Origin: Hyphomicrobiaceae bacterium
Lineage (GTDB): Bacteria > Pseudomonadota > Alphaproteobacteria > Rhizobiales > Hyphomicrobiaceae
Reading direction: 5' to 3'
Assembly: GCA_016793635.1 (NCBI GenBank)
Contig: JAEUMD010000011.1
Location: forward strand, 434,001-498,000
Length of the DNA stretch: 64,000 nucleotides
The notes beneath the pieces are model-generated. The model made no database searches, was not told the origin of the DNA, and saw nothing but the letters and a program-made list of their open reading frames with translations. A program made the translations under genes and the position numbers. Each line of letters opens with the position of its first letter. Positions within the stretch are counted from its first letter, which is position 1. This document shows, piece by piece, positions 8,507-16,747 of this stretch.

Positions 8507-9121
8507 CGGGCCGCCGCTCGGCCGAGCACGTCGACCAGCGGGGCGCCCCAGCCTGCTCTCGCGGGTCCTTCCGCCCAATCCCGCACGTCGGGGGTCACGC
8601 CCGACCGCGATGGCGAGCTAGATACAGCGCTTTTCCGGACCCTACTTCCAGTTCCGGTTGCCGACGCTGAGTTACCGCCGAAAGGCAGGCGATGACGCAG
8701 CGGGCTACCCCGGAGAAACCGGAAGTAGGGTTTGTTCCGGTTTGCCGCCGGTGCCGCAGATGGCGCCGGTGCCGTCGAGCGCCCGAACCTCCGGATTGGC
8801 ACCCGCGATCGAGCGCGCTTCGAGCACAGCGAGCCAGGCTTGCGAGGGCTGGACACCAGCCGTCGATCCATGTCGAATGTCTGGTGTGCTCTGCGAGAAG
8901 TGCCGGATTATCGGGCCCCCCAGTGCACGCGAGCGAGCCCGGAGCGCCAGAGCCGGCACGGCTGCGGAAGGCGCTTCCGGTAGTTCCGGTTTGGAGTTTC
9001 GCCCTACTCCCGTAAACGGTCATTATCGGGAGTAGCGGTTCGCGTTCGGTTCCGGAACTGCCGGAGGCGAGTGCACCCCGAACGGCTAAGCGTCCCCCGA
9101 AGCATGCACAAGGGCTACAGG
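8507..9121. repeat. Non-coding stretch with repeated TTCCGG units and inverted repeats
   Basis: About 600 bases without a gene I trust; the frames present are rich in Arg, Ser and Cys and overlap on both strands. The core TTCCGG(T) recurs near 8652, 8733, 8979, 8988 and 9051. ACCCTACTTCC near 8640 is repeated inverted as GGAAGTAGGGT near 8722. A perfect 9-bp inverted repeat lies at 9004-9012 and 9027-9035. Repeats of this kind are found in replication or partition regions and in attachment sites, but none can be assigned. Confidence 0.4.
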
Positions 9122-9517
9122 ATGAGAGCGGCTCTTGCGTTCGGTCTAGCGGCGTCAATCGCGGTGGGCGCGCTGGGCGCAGTCGCCGCCGAGCGGGACG
9201 CGCTTGGCGCATGGACTAGCCACGGCGGCCCGAGCGGAGCTGACGCGGAAATGCGCGCGCTCGTCGCCGAGTACCAGCAGTTCAAGGGCAGCGCGGAGTT
9301 TCGCCGGCTCGGGTTCAGTGCGCGCGGCCCATTCGCGGCTTGGAGCGAGCGCGTTCAGGAGTTGCAGGACCGCCCCGGCTATGCGGCGAGCCTGCTTTCG
9401 CGATGCGACGTGGTACCGCTCGACCTCTGGAACGCCGGAGCGGATGCCTACAGCAGCCGGGCGACCGCCTGGCGCGTCGGCATCGAGGCGAAGTTCGCGG
9501 CCTGCTTTCGGCGCTGA
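9122..9517 (+). CDS. Secreted hypothetical protein
   Basis: A 131-residue protein with a clear signal peptide of about 23 residues (MRAALAF, then a hydrophobic Ala/Gly/Val core ending AVAA). The mature part has two cysteines (in SRCDVV and AACFRR) and a helical, Ala/Arg/Glu-rich body. It is probably periplasmic. An ATG at 9104 would add six residues. It is not recognised. Its place in the element, separate from the phage structural genes, marks it as cargo. Confidence 0.6.
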   Translation: MRAALAFGLAASIAVGALGAVAAERDALGAWTSHGGPSGADAEMRALVAEYQQFKGSAEFRRLGFSARGPFAAWSERVQELQDRPGYAASLLSRCDVVPLDLWNAGADAYSSRATAWRVGIEAKFAACFRR

Positions 9518-10061
9518 TCGACGTGTCTCTGGCCAGCGGCGTGCTCGTGCGCGGGCGACCGCGGGGGCTCCCGTGCGGACTGGGTAACTCTGAAGCATCG
9601 CTGACCCACGCCAGCCACGTCGTCTCGGACCGCAGCGTGCTGCTGGCGATCACCGGCGCAATGATCGCACGAGGCGACCGGCGACACGGCCTGGTTCACG
9701 GGTCCCTTTTCGGCTATCGCCACGGGGCGGCGCGGCGGCGGCCCGGCGTTCGCGCGTTTTCGGGTCCGATAGATCCGGGTTTCGGGTTCGGGATGGGCTT
9801 GCACCCACAGAGCAGAGCCCCCGTCTCGCGCGCGTTTCTCAGCGCTGAAAAAGTTCATTTCGAATTCGGATTTCAGCTCGCCCGACGAGTTGCCGCTGCC
9901 GCGCCGCCCGCGCGTCGCGGACGCGGGCCTGTGAACTCCGTCGCGTGGCCGGCTGAGCCGCCGCTGATGCAGCTCAGCGTCCGATCAGAACCGGCCTCGA
10001 TTGAGACGGTGCAGCGACGCTCTGGCTGCGGCATGATGTTGTCAGAAGCTGCATCGGGCTG
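9518..10061. other. Gap without a supported gene
   Basis: Long frames cross this 544-base stretch on both strands, but they continue out of phase with the flanking genes and have biased Arg/Pro content. I see no repeat, hairpin with T-run, or RNA gene. Confidence 0.4.
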
Positions 10062-10634
10062 ATGGGGGCGGGGATGGCATGGCTGACGGCAACCTGGCGC
10101 TGGGCGGCGCTCGCTGTATTCACCGCGATCGCGGCGGGGGCCCCAGCCGCGGCACAGGCCCGCTGGGACGTGACGGTTGAGCGCGACGACTTCGGATCGA
10201 AGCACGTAGGCATTGCCGTGACTCTCGCTGACGGTCGCGCGCTTGCCCTGCGGTGCGAGAATGAGCGCGTGCCAGCGCTTGTCTTTGCCACGCGAGAACT
10301 GTGGTCCGAGCGGCTGAGCGCGATCCCTGCCACGCTGCTCGTCAAGATCGACGACGGGGAAGCGTTTCGGAAACCGGCGGTGCTCGAGCAGTACCCCATG
10401 ATGGTCGGTCTCACTCAGCAGCTCGGCGTGAGAGTCGTGGCCCTCGGCGATCACCTGTTCCCGATCTTGGATGCCATCGCTAAGGGCAAGGATCGCGTGG
10501 CCGTCGCCATCGAGATCGCGGGCGAGCGATTCGAAAACACGCGCTTCCGTGCGAAGGGCAGCAAGGCGGCCTTCAACCGCATCTGGGGCTACTGCGGCTC
10601 GAAGCTCGGCACCTACGACAAGCCGGACCTGTAA
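10062..10634 (+). CDS. Secreted hypothetical protein
   Basis: A 190-residue protein with an N-terminal signal peptide (hydrophobic core at about 10-28, ending in AAAQA). The mature part is about 160 residues with alternating strands (WDVTVERDDF, VGIAVTLADG), two widely spaced cysteines and a basic C terminus (KLGTYDKPDL). A second ATG at 10074, behind GGGGGCGGGG, is an equally good start. I do not recognise the family. The stop overlaps a downstream ATG as TAATG, but I argue below that the next gene has its own promoter and later start. Confidence 0.6.
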   Translation: MGAGMAWLTATWRWAALAVFTAIAAGAPAAAQARWDVTVERDDFGSKHVGIAVTLADGRALALRCENERVPALVFATRELWSERLSAIPATLLVKIDDGEAFRKPAVLEQYPMMVGLTQQLGVRVVALGDHLFPILDAIAKGKDRVAVAIEIAGERFENTRFRAKGSKAAFNRIWGYCGSKLGTYDKPDL

Positions 10635-10756
10635 TGAGGCCACCCGCGCAGGTGAGAGCGGCCCAGCGCCAAGCGCGCCCCACTCGCCGGCTGCGAGCTT
10701 GTGGATGGCGATGGTATGCAACGCTACGCCGTGTCAGGCGCTACCCACAACCGCAG

Positions 10757-10784
10757 TGGACAGAACTTCTTCCGCCGCTACACT
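10757..10784 (+). promoter_or_regulatory. Candidate sigma-70 promoter for the nuclease-parA cassette
   Basis: TGGACA at 10757-10762 and TACACT at 10779-10784 are separated by 16 bases. Transcription would start near 10791, about 26 bases before the GTG at 10817. Confidence 0.45.
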
Positions 10785-10816
10785 GCTCGCGCCTTTCATT
10801 ACTCTCCGAGTTCCCC

Positions 10817-11371
10817 GTGTCCCAGCGCGAAGCCGACCTCTACCCTCCGGTTCACGACTACCTCGAGCTTCGCTTCGCCGATCGCGTGCGACCGATCCGC
10901 GGCGAGCTGCGCGCCCTCAGCGCCATTACCGCGACGGCCGGCGGATCTGGAACCGGCATCTGGTCGAAGCCGGACCTCTGCTTCGCTGCGCTCTGGCGCC
11001 ACAAGTACGGCACCACCTGGCACCTCGATCTGCACGGCTTCGAGGTGAAGCCGAAGGGGCGATGCTCAGCCGATGCCGTGCATGAAGCGCTCAACCACAC
11101 CTCACACGTTCACTTCGCTCACTTGGTCTGGCACAAGCCGGACTGGTCCGACGAAGACCGCGCGTGCTCTGATCTGCTCGACCTCTGCCGCCGCTTCGGG
11201 GTGGGACTGATCACCCTGAAGGATCCAACCGCCGCCGATACGTTCGCCGTTCGGCTGTCGGCTGAGCGCCACGCCCCCCTTGGCGATGCCGTCGACGAGT
11301 TCATCGAGACGCGATTGGCTCCCGAAGATCGAGAGCTGTTGAACAGCTGGCTGGCGGAGCTTCGACCCTGA
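10817..11371 (+). CDS. PD-(D/E)xK nuclease-like protein upstream of ParA
   Basis: With the GTG start at 10817 this is a 184-residue protein. An earlier ATG at 10634 would add 61 Arg/Trp-rich residues that look non-coding. The pattern KPD (51-53), a strand ending HLDLHGFEVK with Glu76-x-Lys78, and a following helix (ADAVHEALNHTSHVHFAHLVWH) matches the PD-(D/E)xK nuclease core, with Asp53 or Asp71 and E76/K78 as metal and catalytic residues. The stop overlaps the parA start (TGATG), indicating translational coupling. It may be an element-encoded endonuclease or a catalytically competent DNA-binding partner of ParA. Family assignment is by motif, not by search. Confidence 0.5.
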   Translation: MSQREADLYPPVHDYLELRFADRVRPIRGELRALSAITATAGGSGTGIWSKPDLCFAALWRHKYGTTWHLDLHGFEVKPKGRCSADAVHEALNHTSHVHFAHLVWHKPDWSDEDRACSDLLDLCRRFGVGLITLKDPTAADTFAVRLSAERHAPLGDAVDEFIETRLAPEDRELLNSWLAELRP

Positions 11372-12246
11372 TGGCCGTTCGGATCACGATCGCGAACCAT
11401 AAGGGCGGCGTGGCGAAGTCGACCACGGCAATGATGCTCGCCGACGGTTTGGCGCTACGCGGCCACCGCGTGCTTGTTTTCGACCTCGACCCTCAGGGCA
11501 TGGTGAGCCGGCTCCTGCTCGGCCGCTCGGGTGTCGCGAGCGCCGTTCGCCAGGAAAAGACGATCGGGCATCTGCTCGAGAAACTGATCAGCGGGAAACC
11601 CGCTCAACTCGCCCGATACCAGACGCCAGGAAGCGACCTAGCCGAACTGCGGGAGCCGAATGCGCTGGGCCGTGTCGACGTCGTGGCCTCAGACGATCGA
11701 ACACTCGTCGTCGAGCTGGCGCGGCTCGAGGATGCGTTGCGCGCGCTCGCATCAGGCGAACGGCTTGACGTACTGCTATGGCGGCTGCTCGAGCCGCAAC
11801 TCGCCAAGCATGATCGCAACTATGACGTGGTGATCTTCGATACCCCGGCCGGCACGCCGCCGTTGGCACTCACCGCACTGCGGCTGAGCACGCACGTCAT
11901 CGCACCGACCAACCTCGAGGAAAACTCGTTCTCCACGCTCATGGTGTTCTTGCGGATCGTGCTCGCCGACGAGTTGGGCCTCGCAGGTACGGTGCGGGTG
12001 CATGTCTTGCCGACGATGTTCCTCGCCAGCAACCCCGAACAGGTCCGGTTCCTCGACTACATCAGGACGAGCACACCAGAGGTCAACGCCTTCCCGAGGC
12101 CGATCCCGCACACGGTGGCGATCCACCGCGCCGAGGCGCATCCAGGCCCCGGCGCCTTCCGTCGCTCCCGCGAGAAGTACGACAGCGCGATTTCCGACGT
12201 GCAGGCCCTCGCCGAGGCCGTAGAACAGCGCATCATCAAGAGGTAG
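11371..12246 (+). CDS. parA: ParA-family partition/positioning ATPase
   Basis: A 291-residue deviant-Walker ATPase. KGGVAKST at 11-18 is the Walker A with the signature lysine. FDLDPQG at about 37-43 is the A' motif, and VVIFDTPAG near 153-160 is Walker B. ParA proteins form ATP-dependent dimers on DNA and move plasmids, elements or protein clusters. There is no N-terminal HTH, as in type Ib or orphan ParAs. Its ATG overlaps the nuclease-like gene stop, and a small gene follows after 4 bases, so three genes form one unit. No recognisable ParB or parS was seen. Confidence 0.88.
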   Translation: MAVRITIANHKGGVAKSTTAMMLADGLALRGHRVLVFDLDPQGMVSRLLLGRSGVASAVRQEKTIGHLLEKLISGKPAQLARYQTPGSDLAELREPNALGRVDVVASDDRTLVVELARLEDALRALASGERLDVLLWRLLEPQLAKHDRNYDVVIFDTPAGTPPLALTALRLSTHVIAPTNLEENSFSTLMVFLRIVLADELGLAGTVRVHVLPTMFLASNPEQVRFLDYIRTSTPEVNAFPRPIPHTVAIHRAEAHPGPGAFRRSREKYDSAISDVQALAEAVEQRIIKR

Positions 12247-12250
12247 AGCC

Positions 12251-12625
12251 ATGACTAACGGACCGGAGATCAGCGCCAGTGAGGCCCTGGAGCGGCTTTT
12301 CGAGGCAATCCGCGCCGAAGCCGCCGGCAACCCGGCATTCGCCCGACGCCTGGTCAACGCGCTGGGCGTCACCGTGACCTTCAAAGGCACGGAGGCCGTC
12401 ACCGCGGCTGATCCGATTATCGCCGCTGCTCGCATGGACTTCGCCGCCTTTCGCGAGATGTTCGACACCTTCCCCGAGAAGGATCTGAAGACGCTGATTA
12501 AGTCGTTCGCGCTGGCGACGGATGCGCAGGTCAAGGCCGTGGCGACGAAGCCGAAGAAAATCGGCTTCATTGACCTCATGTGGGACGGCGCCCGTCGCAA
12601 GCTGCGCGAGCGCGCGGGCGGCTGA
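12251..12625 (+). CDS. Small ParA-associated hypothetical protein
   Basis: A 124-residue protein starting 4 bases after parA, so it is almost certainly co-translated. It begins with an acidic helical region (ASEALERLFEAIRAEA) and continues as a mostly helical domain. It ends in a strongly basic tail (KPKKIGFIDLMWDGARRKLRERAGG) that could bind DNA or ParA. By position it could be the ParB-like partner, but it lacks any ParB motif I know. Confidence 0.6.
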   Translation: MTNGPEISASEALERLFEAIRAEAAGNPAFARRLVNALGVTVTFKGTEAVTAADPIIAAARMDFAAFREMFDTFPEKDLKTLIKSFALATDAQVKAVATKPKKIGFIDLMWDGARRKLRERAGG

Positions 12626-12641
12626 TGGGATCAGGGCGTGA

Positions 12642-13109
12642 CTATCGGAGCGTGAAGCGCCGGACCCGCTCCCACCCGGAGGCGTGCACCTTTAGGTCGC
12701 CCATGAAAACTGCGCGAAGTTTGTCCGGATCGGTCTGCTCCAGAAGCAGGGCATGGAATTTGGCGACCGCAGCTTGGTGGTCACCCTCAATCTCTCCGGC
12801 GATGACCCGCCCGGCCATTTGAGCGGCGATGGCGTCGGTCCAGAGCAAGCGAAGGCGTGCGGTAACCTCTGGCCCGAATAAAAAATGCGATCGGTTCCAT
12901 GCACTCACGAGGCGCGGAAGTTCATCCATGTCCGGTTGCCCTTTGCGCTGCCACGCCGCGATGAACCATTCGGCGTCCTCATACACCGCGAAACGCTGAT
13001 CGAAGATCGTCGCCGAGGCTGCCTGTTCAGCAGCGCGCCAGGAGGCAACCGCAACCACAACGGCGATTAGCGACGTGACAGCAGAAAGAACACTGATAGC
13101 GTCCGACAT
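12642..13109 (-). CDS. Hypothetical protein with one N-terminal membrane segment
   Basis: A 155-residue protein. Residues 6-24 form one membrane helix (LSAVTSLIAVVVAVASWRA). The cytoplasmic part begins with the FDQRFAVYEDAEWFIAAW pattern, which recurs in small uncharacterised bacterial membrane proteins. The rest is helical. It is convergent with the ParA-associated gene across only 16 bases and is probably the last gene of the accessory region. Function unknown. Confidence 0.65.
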   Translation of the reverse strand: MSDAISVLSAVTSLIAVVVAVASWRAAEQAASATIFDQRFAVYEDAEWFIAAWQRKGQPDMDELPRLVSAWNRSHFLFGPEVTARLRLLWTDAIAAQMAGRVIAGEIEGDHQAAVAKFHALLLEQTDPDKLRAVFMGDLKVHASGWERVRRFTLR

Positions 13110-13995
13110 AGCAGATCCGACAAGCGAGGAGCGATGGCTTCTACATAGCAGAAGTGTACGGAGATGCGTGCCGTTGCATCTGACGACGGCTCAACTGCTG
13201 GGGTGAATGCTGGGGTGGCTTGTGCCGCTCAGCGCTGATTGCATGCCGTATCAAGGACTTAGAGCCTATTATGAGCGGACGTAGGGACCGCCACCATTTC
13301 CCGCCTCTCCCGCTATTTTCGCTGCGCCTGTACTGCGCGGGCAAGCCGCGCCGCATCGGCAAGCACGACGATCCATCGCGCACCGCACTGAGTTGCGCAC
13401 CCACTAGTGTTCCGTCTCGGACACTTGGTTCCCAGTGCAGCATGCGATCGACCAAGTGTCGGAGACGGAACACTAGCAACTCGATGATTCTAGTGTTGCT
13501 TTTGGCACTAACGCTTGGCAGACCACCGTTCAGCAACCTGCAACCAAGCGTTAGCGACGCAACACTAGAGCATCATCCGACCGCAAAGAATCGCGATTGC
13601 GATGAGCGGTCGGATACAGATGCTCTAGAACCCGAGTGCTAGAGCGCTTTCATCCGTTCAGGGGAACCTCAGGCCGTTCCGTCAGATCGGATAGCGCTCT
13701 AGGCGGCAGCGATGCCCTCAGCAGCATGCGATCTACGGCCGTAATCGCTTTGGCAGCCGAAGCGAATTGCGAAACGAACGGCGTTCCAATCCCGGTCTTG
13801 CACGGCATGACACAGAAACGCCCCTCCCCGTGAGCGCTTGGCCGTGAGCGCACGAATGCATCGCCTCGCCGAGTTTCACGCGGGCACCACGCATGCCACC
13901 GCCGTCGCCGGTACCCCTGCGGCGCATCTCACAGAATGTGAAATTTCGAGTTGCAGAGAACCTTCATCGATTTCGGGTTGCGCGCTAAAATCCGC
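13110..13995. other. Boundary region between accessory DNA and chromosome
   Basis: This 886-base stretch carries no supported gene. It holds a tandem direct repeat TGCTGGGGTG (13196-13205 and 13208-13217) and then the cluster of palindromes listed separately. The final 290 bases before the cation exporter show nothing definite. Confidence 0.5.
13404..13702. repeat. Cluster of four CTAG-bounded imperfect palindromes
   Basis: Four inverted repeats follow one another. The first arms are 13404-13429 and 13451-13476 (26 bp, one mismatch). The second are 13490-13518 and 13544-13568 (two 10-bp blocks match on each arm). The third are 13565-13584 and 13606-13628. The fourth are 13639-13656 and 13688-13702. 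Every element starts and ends with CTAG, and the second and third share one CTAG. The arms differ between elements, so they are not copies of one sequence but of one design. This fits REP-like or miniature-transposon palindromes of alphaproteobacterial intergenic regions; the type is inference. Confidence 0.8.
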
Positions 13996-15162
13996 TCACC
14001 GGGGGCGGTTTCGGCCTTTGCGGTGCTTTCCCTTGCGCGAGGGGGCGCCCCCGCCAGCCAGCGGCTGCATGGCCTGTTGCTGGACGGGCTGCGCGGACTT
14101 CTGCGGGGACTTCGAAGGTGACGCCAAGACAGCGGCGGCGGCCACTTCCGTCGCGACGGCGACCGGCGCTTCCTCACCGATGGTTTTGGCTTCGCCCTCG
14201 CGTGCTCCTGCGCCATTTTCCCGAGCGATCGATAACGTGTGCTCGCTCTCACCTTGTACTTCCAGGAATACCCGGCGCACGGCCGGAAAACGCGCCTGAA
14301 CTGTGCGCTCGATGCGCGCGGTGGTCTGCTCGACCTCCTGTCCGGAAATGCCATCGAGAACATCGATGCTCGCCGCCAGCAGCACGTCGTCCGGCCCGAG
14401 ATGCATGGTGCGCAGATCGTTTATCGCTTTCACCGGCCGACCTGGGCCGATCTCGGCAGCGATGATGTCCCGAATACCCGCCTGCACGGTGTCGTCTGCT
14501 GCCTCGCCGATGATGAGCGAGCGGATCTCGATGCTCATGAATGCAGCCACGGCAGCGAGCAGCAGGCCGATGGCGATGGAGCCCGCGCCATCGGCCCAAT
14601 GCAGCTCGAGAAGATGCGCGGCAGCGACGCCGCAGAGCGCCATCGTCAGGCCGACGAGCGCGGCGATATCCTCGAGTACGACGGTGAACAGCGTCGCGTC
14701 CTTCGATCGGCGCAGCGCTTCCAGCATGCCTCGGCCGGCATACCTGCGGTTGAACTCGCTGACGGCCTTGAATGTCGAAACGCCCTCGAGCGCAATCGCT
14801 ATGCCGAGCACGAGATAGTTGATGTGCGGATCGGAAATGGGATGGGGGTCCATCACTTTGTGGACGCCCTCGTAGATCGAGACACCGGCGCCCATCGAGA
14901 ACAGCAGCACGGCGACGACGAAACTCCAGAAGTAGATCTCCTTGGAGTACCCGAACGGATGCGCGGCGTCGGCGGGGCGTTGCGATCGTTTCAACCCGAG
15001 AAGAAGAAGACCCTGATTGGACGTATCGACCAGGGAGTGGATCGCTTCGGAAAGCATTGCCGACGATCCAGTCCAGGTCGCCGCCGCGAACTTGGCGACT
15101 GCAATGCCGAGATTGGCAGCAAGTGCCACCAGAACAACGCCCGTCGATCCACCCGCTGCCAT
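13996..15162 (-). CDS. Cation diffusion facilitator family metal exporter
   Basis: A 388-residue inner-membrane CDF transporter, probably exporting zinc, iron or another divalent metal in exchange for protons. Helices occupy about 8-215. The metal-site pattern of the second helix is present as AIHSLVDTSNQ (the HxxxD site), and a second site lies in the fifth helix (ALVG). The conserved HPFGYSKEIYFWSF loop follows helix 2. Residues 220-310 form the cytoplasmic dimerisation domain. The last 70 residues are a variable Ala/Gly/Lys-rich tail, longer than usual for the family. The gene stands alone on the minus strand. Confidence 0.9.
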   Translation of the reverse strand: MAAGGSTGVVLVALAANLGIAVAKFAAATWTGSSAMLSEAIHSLVDTSNQGLLLLGLKRSQRPADAAHPFGYSKEIYFWSFVVAVLLFSMGAGVSIYEGVHKVMDPHPISDPHINYLVLGIAIALEGVSTFKAVSEFNRRYAGRGMLEALRRSKDATLFTVVLEDIAALVGLTMALCGVAAAHLLELHWADGAGSIAIGLLLAAVAAFMSIEIRSLIIGEAADDTVQAGIRDIIAAEIGPGRPVKAINDLRTMHLGPDDVLLAASIDVLDGISGQEVEQTTARIERTVQARFPAVRRVFLEVQGESEHTLSIARENGAGAREGEAKTIGEEAPVAVATEVAAAAVLASPSKSPQKSAQPVQQQAMQPLAGGGAPSRKGKHRKGRNRPR

Positions 15163-15506
15163 CTATTCCGCTCCTCCACGACTCGCCCGAGCGCCGCGAG
15201 GTTAGGGTGTGACAGGACGAGATGGAAGTGCAGTGCTTTTCCTTCGAATGCGTGAAATGCACCCTGATCTCATGCCCTCGTCTGCACTTTTTGAATATGG
15301 TGGATCACGACTGCTATTCAGGCAAATGCGGCCAGGCACTCTCGGAGGAGTGGCGCGGTGGGTCCGGCTCCGGGCTTGCGCGAATCCCCCTGGGCAAGCG
15401 GGGGCTGCAATTCTCTCGGATGGCACCAGTCACGGAATACGAAAGGCCCCGCCGGCACAACCGGCGGGGCCTCGTGTCTAGGACGAACCTTCGCTCGTCG
15501 CGACGC
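15163..15506. terminator. Intergenic region with terminator hairpin at 15445-15471
   Basis: The gap between the CDF gene and the PRC-barrel gene (both minus strand) contains an 11-bp perfect stem (15445-15455 with 15461-15471, 5-base loop). On the minus strand it is followed by a short TTTC run, as expected for termination of the PRC-barrel transcript. Nothing else is seen in the gap. Confidence 0.75.
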
Positions 15507-16118
15507 TTACTGCTTCGGCGCCGGCGCCGCGGCGTCCTTCGCCTTGTCGACCGCGTCCTTCATGGCGTCCTTCGCCTGATCATAGGTCTGCTTGGCCGCT
15601 TCCTTGGCCTTCTCATAGGCCGGACCAGCCTGCTCCTTGGCCTTTTCGTAAGCGTCCTTCGCGGTCACCGAACCCTTATCCGACAATTCCTGCGCCTTCT
15701 CCATGGCACGCTCCAGAAGGGTCTTCGCCGGTTTGGCGCGCTTGAACGGCTCGACAGCGTTCAGCATCTCCTTGGTCACGCCGGGCAGCGAGACGTAGGG
15801 CTTGCCGTCCTTCTCGCCGAACTTGAGGGCCGACAGCTTCACGCCGACCTTCTTCTCGGCAACACCGAGGAAGCCGCCCGTGCCCATCACCACGCCCTCG
15901 ACGCGGTTGTCATCGGTGAGCACGAGATCCTCGATGTCGCCGATGATCTTTCCCTCATCGTTGTGCACCTTGGCGGTGAGGATCAGGTCCTTCGCCAGAT
16001 ATTCCGCCTCGTTCTGCGCCTGAATGAAGATGGTTGCCGCGGTCGGCAGCTTCTGCGCCAGCGCGGGAGCCGCGATCACGGTGCCGAGCGCCATCAAAGC
16101 GATGAGCGACTTATTCAT
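15507..16118 (-). CDS. Exported PRC-barrel protein with Lys/Ala helical repeats
   Basis: A 203-residue protein with a signal peptide (about 1-21, cleavage after ALA). Residues 40-120 form a PRC-barrel domain (LILTAKVHNDEGKIIGDIEDLVL). The last 70 residues are a repetitive amphipathic helix of Lys-Asp-Ala and Tyr-Glu-Lys-Ala units resembling late-embryogenesis-type stress proteins. It is likely periplasmic. Single-gene transcript ending at the 15445-15471 hairpin. Its precise role is unknown; envelope stress protection is a guess. Confidence 0.8.
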   Translation of the reverse strand: MNKSLIALMALGTVIAAPALAQKLPTAATIFIQAQNEAEYLAKDLILTAKVHNDEGKIIGDIEDLVLTDDNRVEGVVMGTGGFLGVAEKKVGVKLSALKFGEKDGKPYVSLPGVTKEMLNAVEPFKRAKPAKTLLERAMEKAQELSDKGSVTAKDAYEKAKEQAGPAYEKAKEAAKQTYDQAKDAMKDAVDKAKDAAAPAPKQ

Positions 16119-16747
16119 GTCTCTGGTCCTCGATGTGTCTGCCCGCTCAATCCGGGCCGATGCAGGTTCCGCCCGAGCTACAACGCGGCAACCGGCTTTC
16201 GGTTCGCCGCCTGACTCGATGGACGAGGCAGATAGGCTCGATCTATGTCGAGAACAAGTCAGTCCCGAACGAAATCAATCTACACGGAGCGTTGGATCAG
16301 TTTTGCCCCGGGGCGCGACGAGCGGTCGCGCATCGCCGCAATGGGGCGCTTGCATGCGACCGGGGATCTCGAATGCAAATCGGTGCGGTCGTATTTTGCT
16401 CAGTTATGCGATGGGGCGAAGGGAAAGCACTCCGCCGGCTCTCCGCTAGCGCAATTCGCACCTCAATCCCGCAGTCGAGATCGTGTTTGACGGCCTGGAG
16501 GGACATGCGCGCACACTCTAGGCAGGCCAAAGCACCCGGCCCTCCAAACCTGGGGAGAAGCATTGGTCCGGCCTATCGCCGAACGGTGCGGCGTTGCACC
16601 GGCGGGGCGCAGTCAGTAGTCTGCGGCGTTCAGGTGAGGCGGAAATCGAGCGTGCGCCAGGTCGAGGTGCGCGCCGGTTTGTGTTGCGCCTAGAGTTTTC
16701 GCAGCGCCGGCAAACGGGCGCGCGAAGATGCACGAAAGGCAGATAGC
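16119..16747. other. Intergenic region upstream of gyrA
   Basis: A 629-base divergent region between the PRC-barrel gene and gyrA. Frames across it look non-coding (Arg/Ser/Cys-rich). It must hold the gyrA promoter, but I cannot name one with confidence. Confidence 0.5.

Noticed and set aside
13196-13217. Tandem TGCTGGGGTG as an attachment site
   Set aside because: Too short and no partner copy at the other end of the element within the window.
16133-16693. 186-codon frame upstream of gyrA
   Set aside because: Composition rich in Arg, Cys and Ser and no ribosome site; most likely promoter-region DNA.
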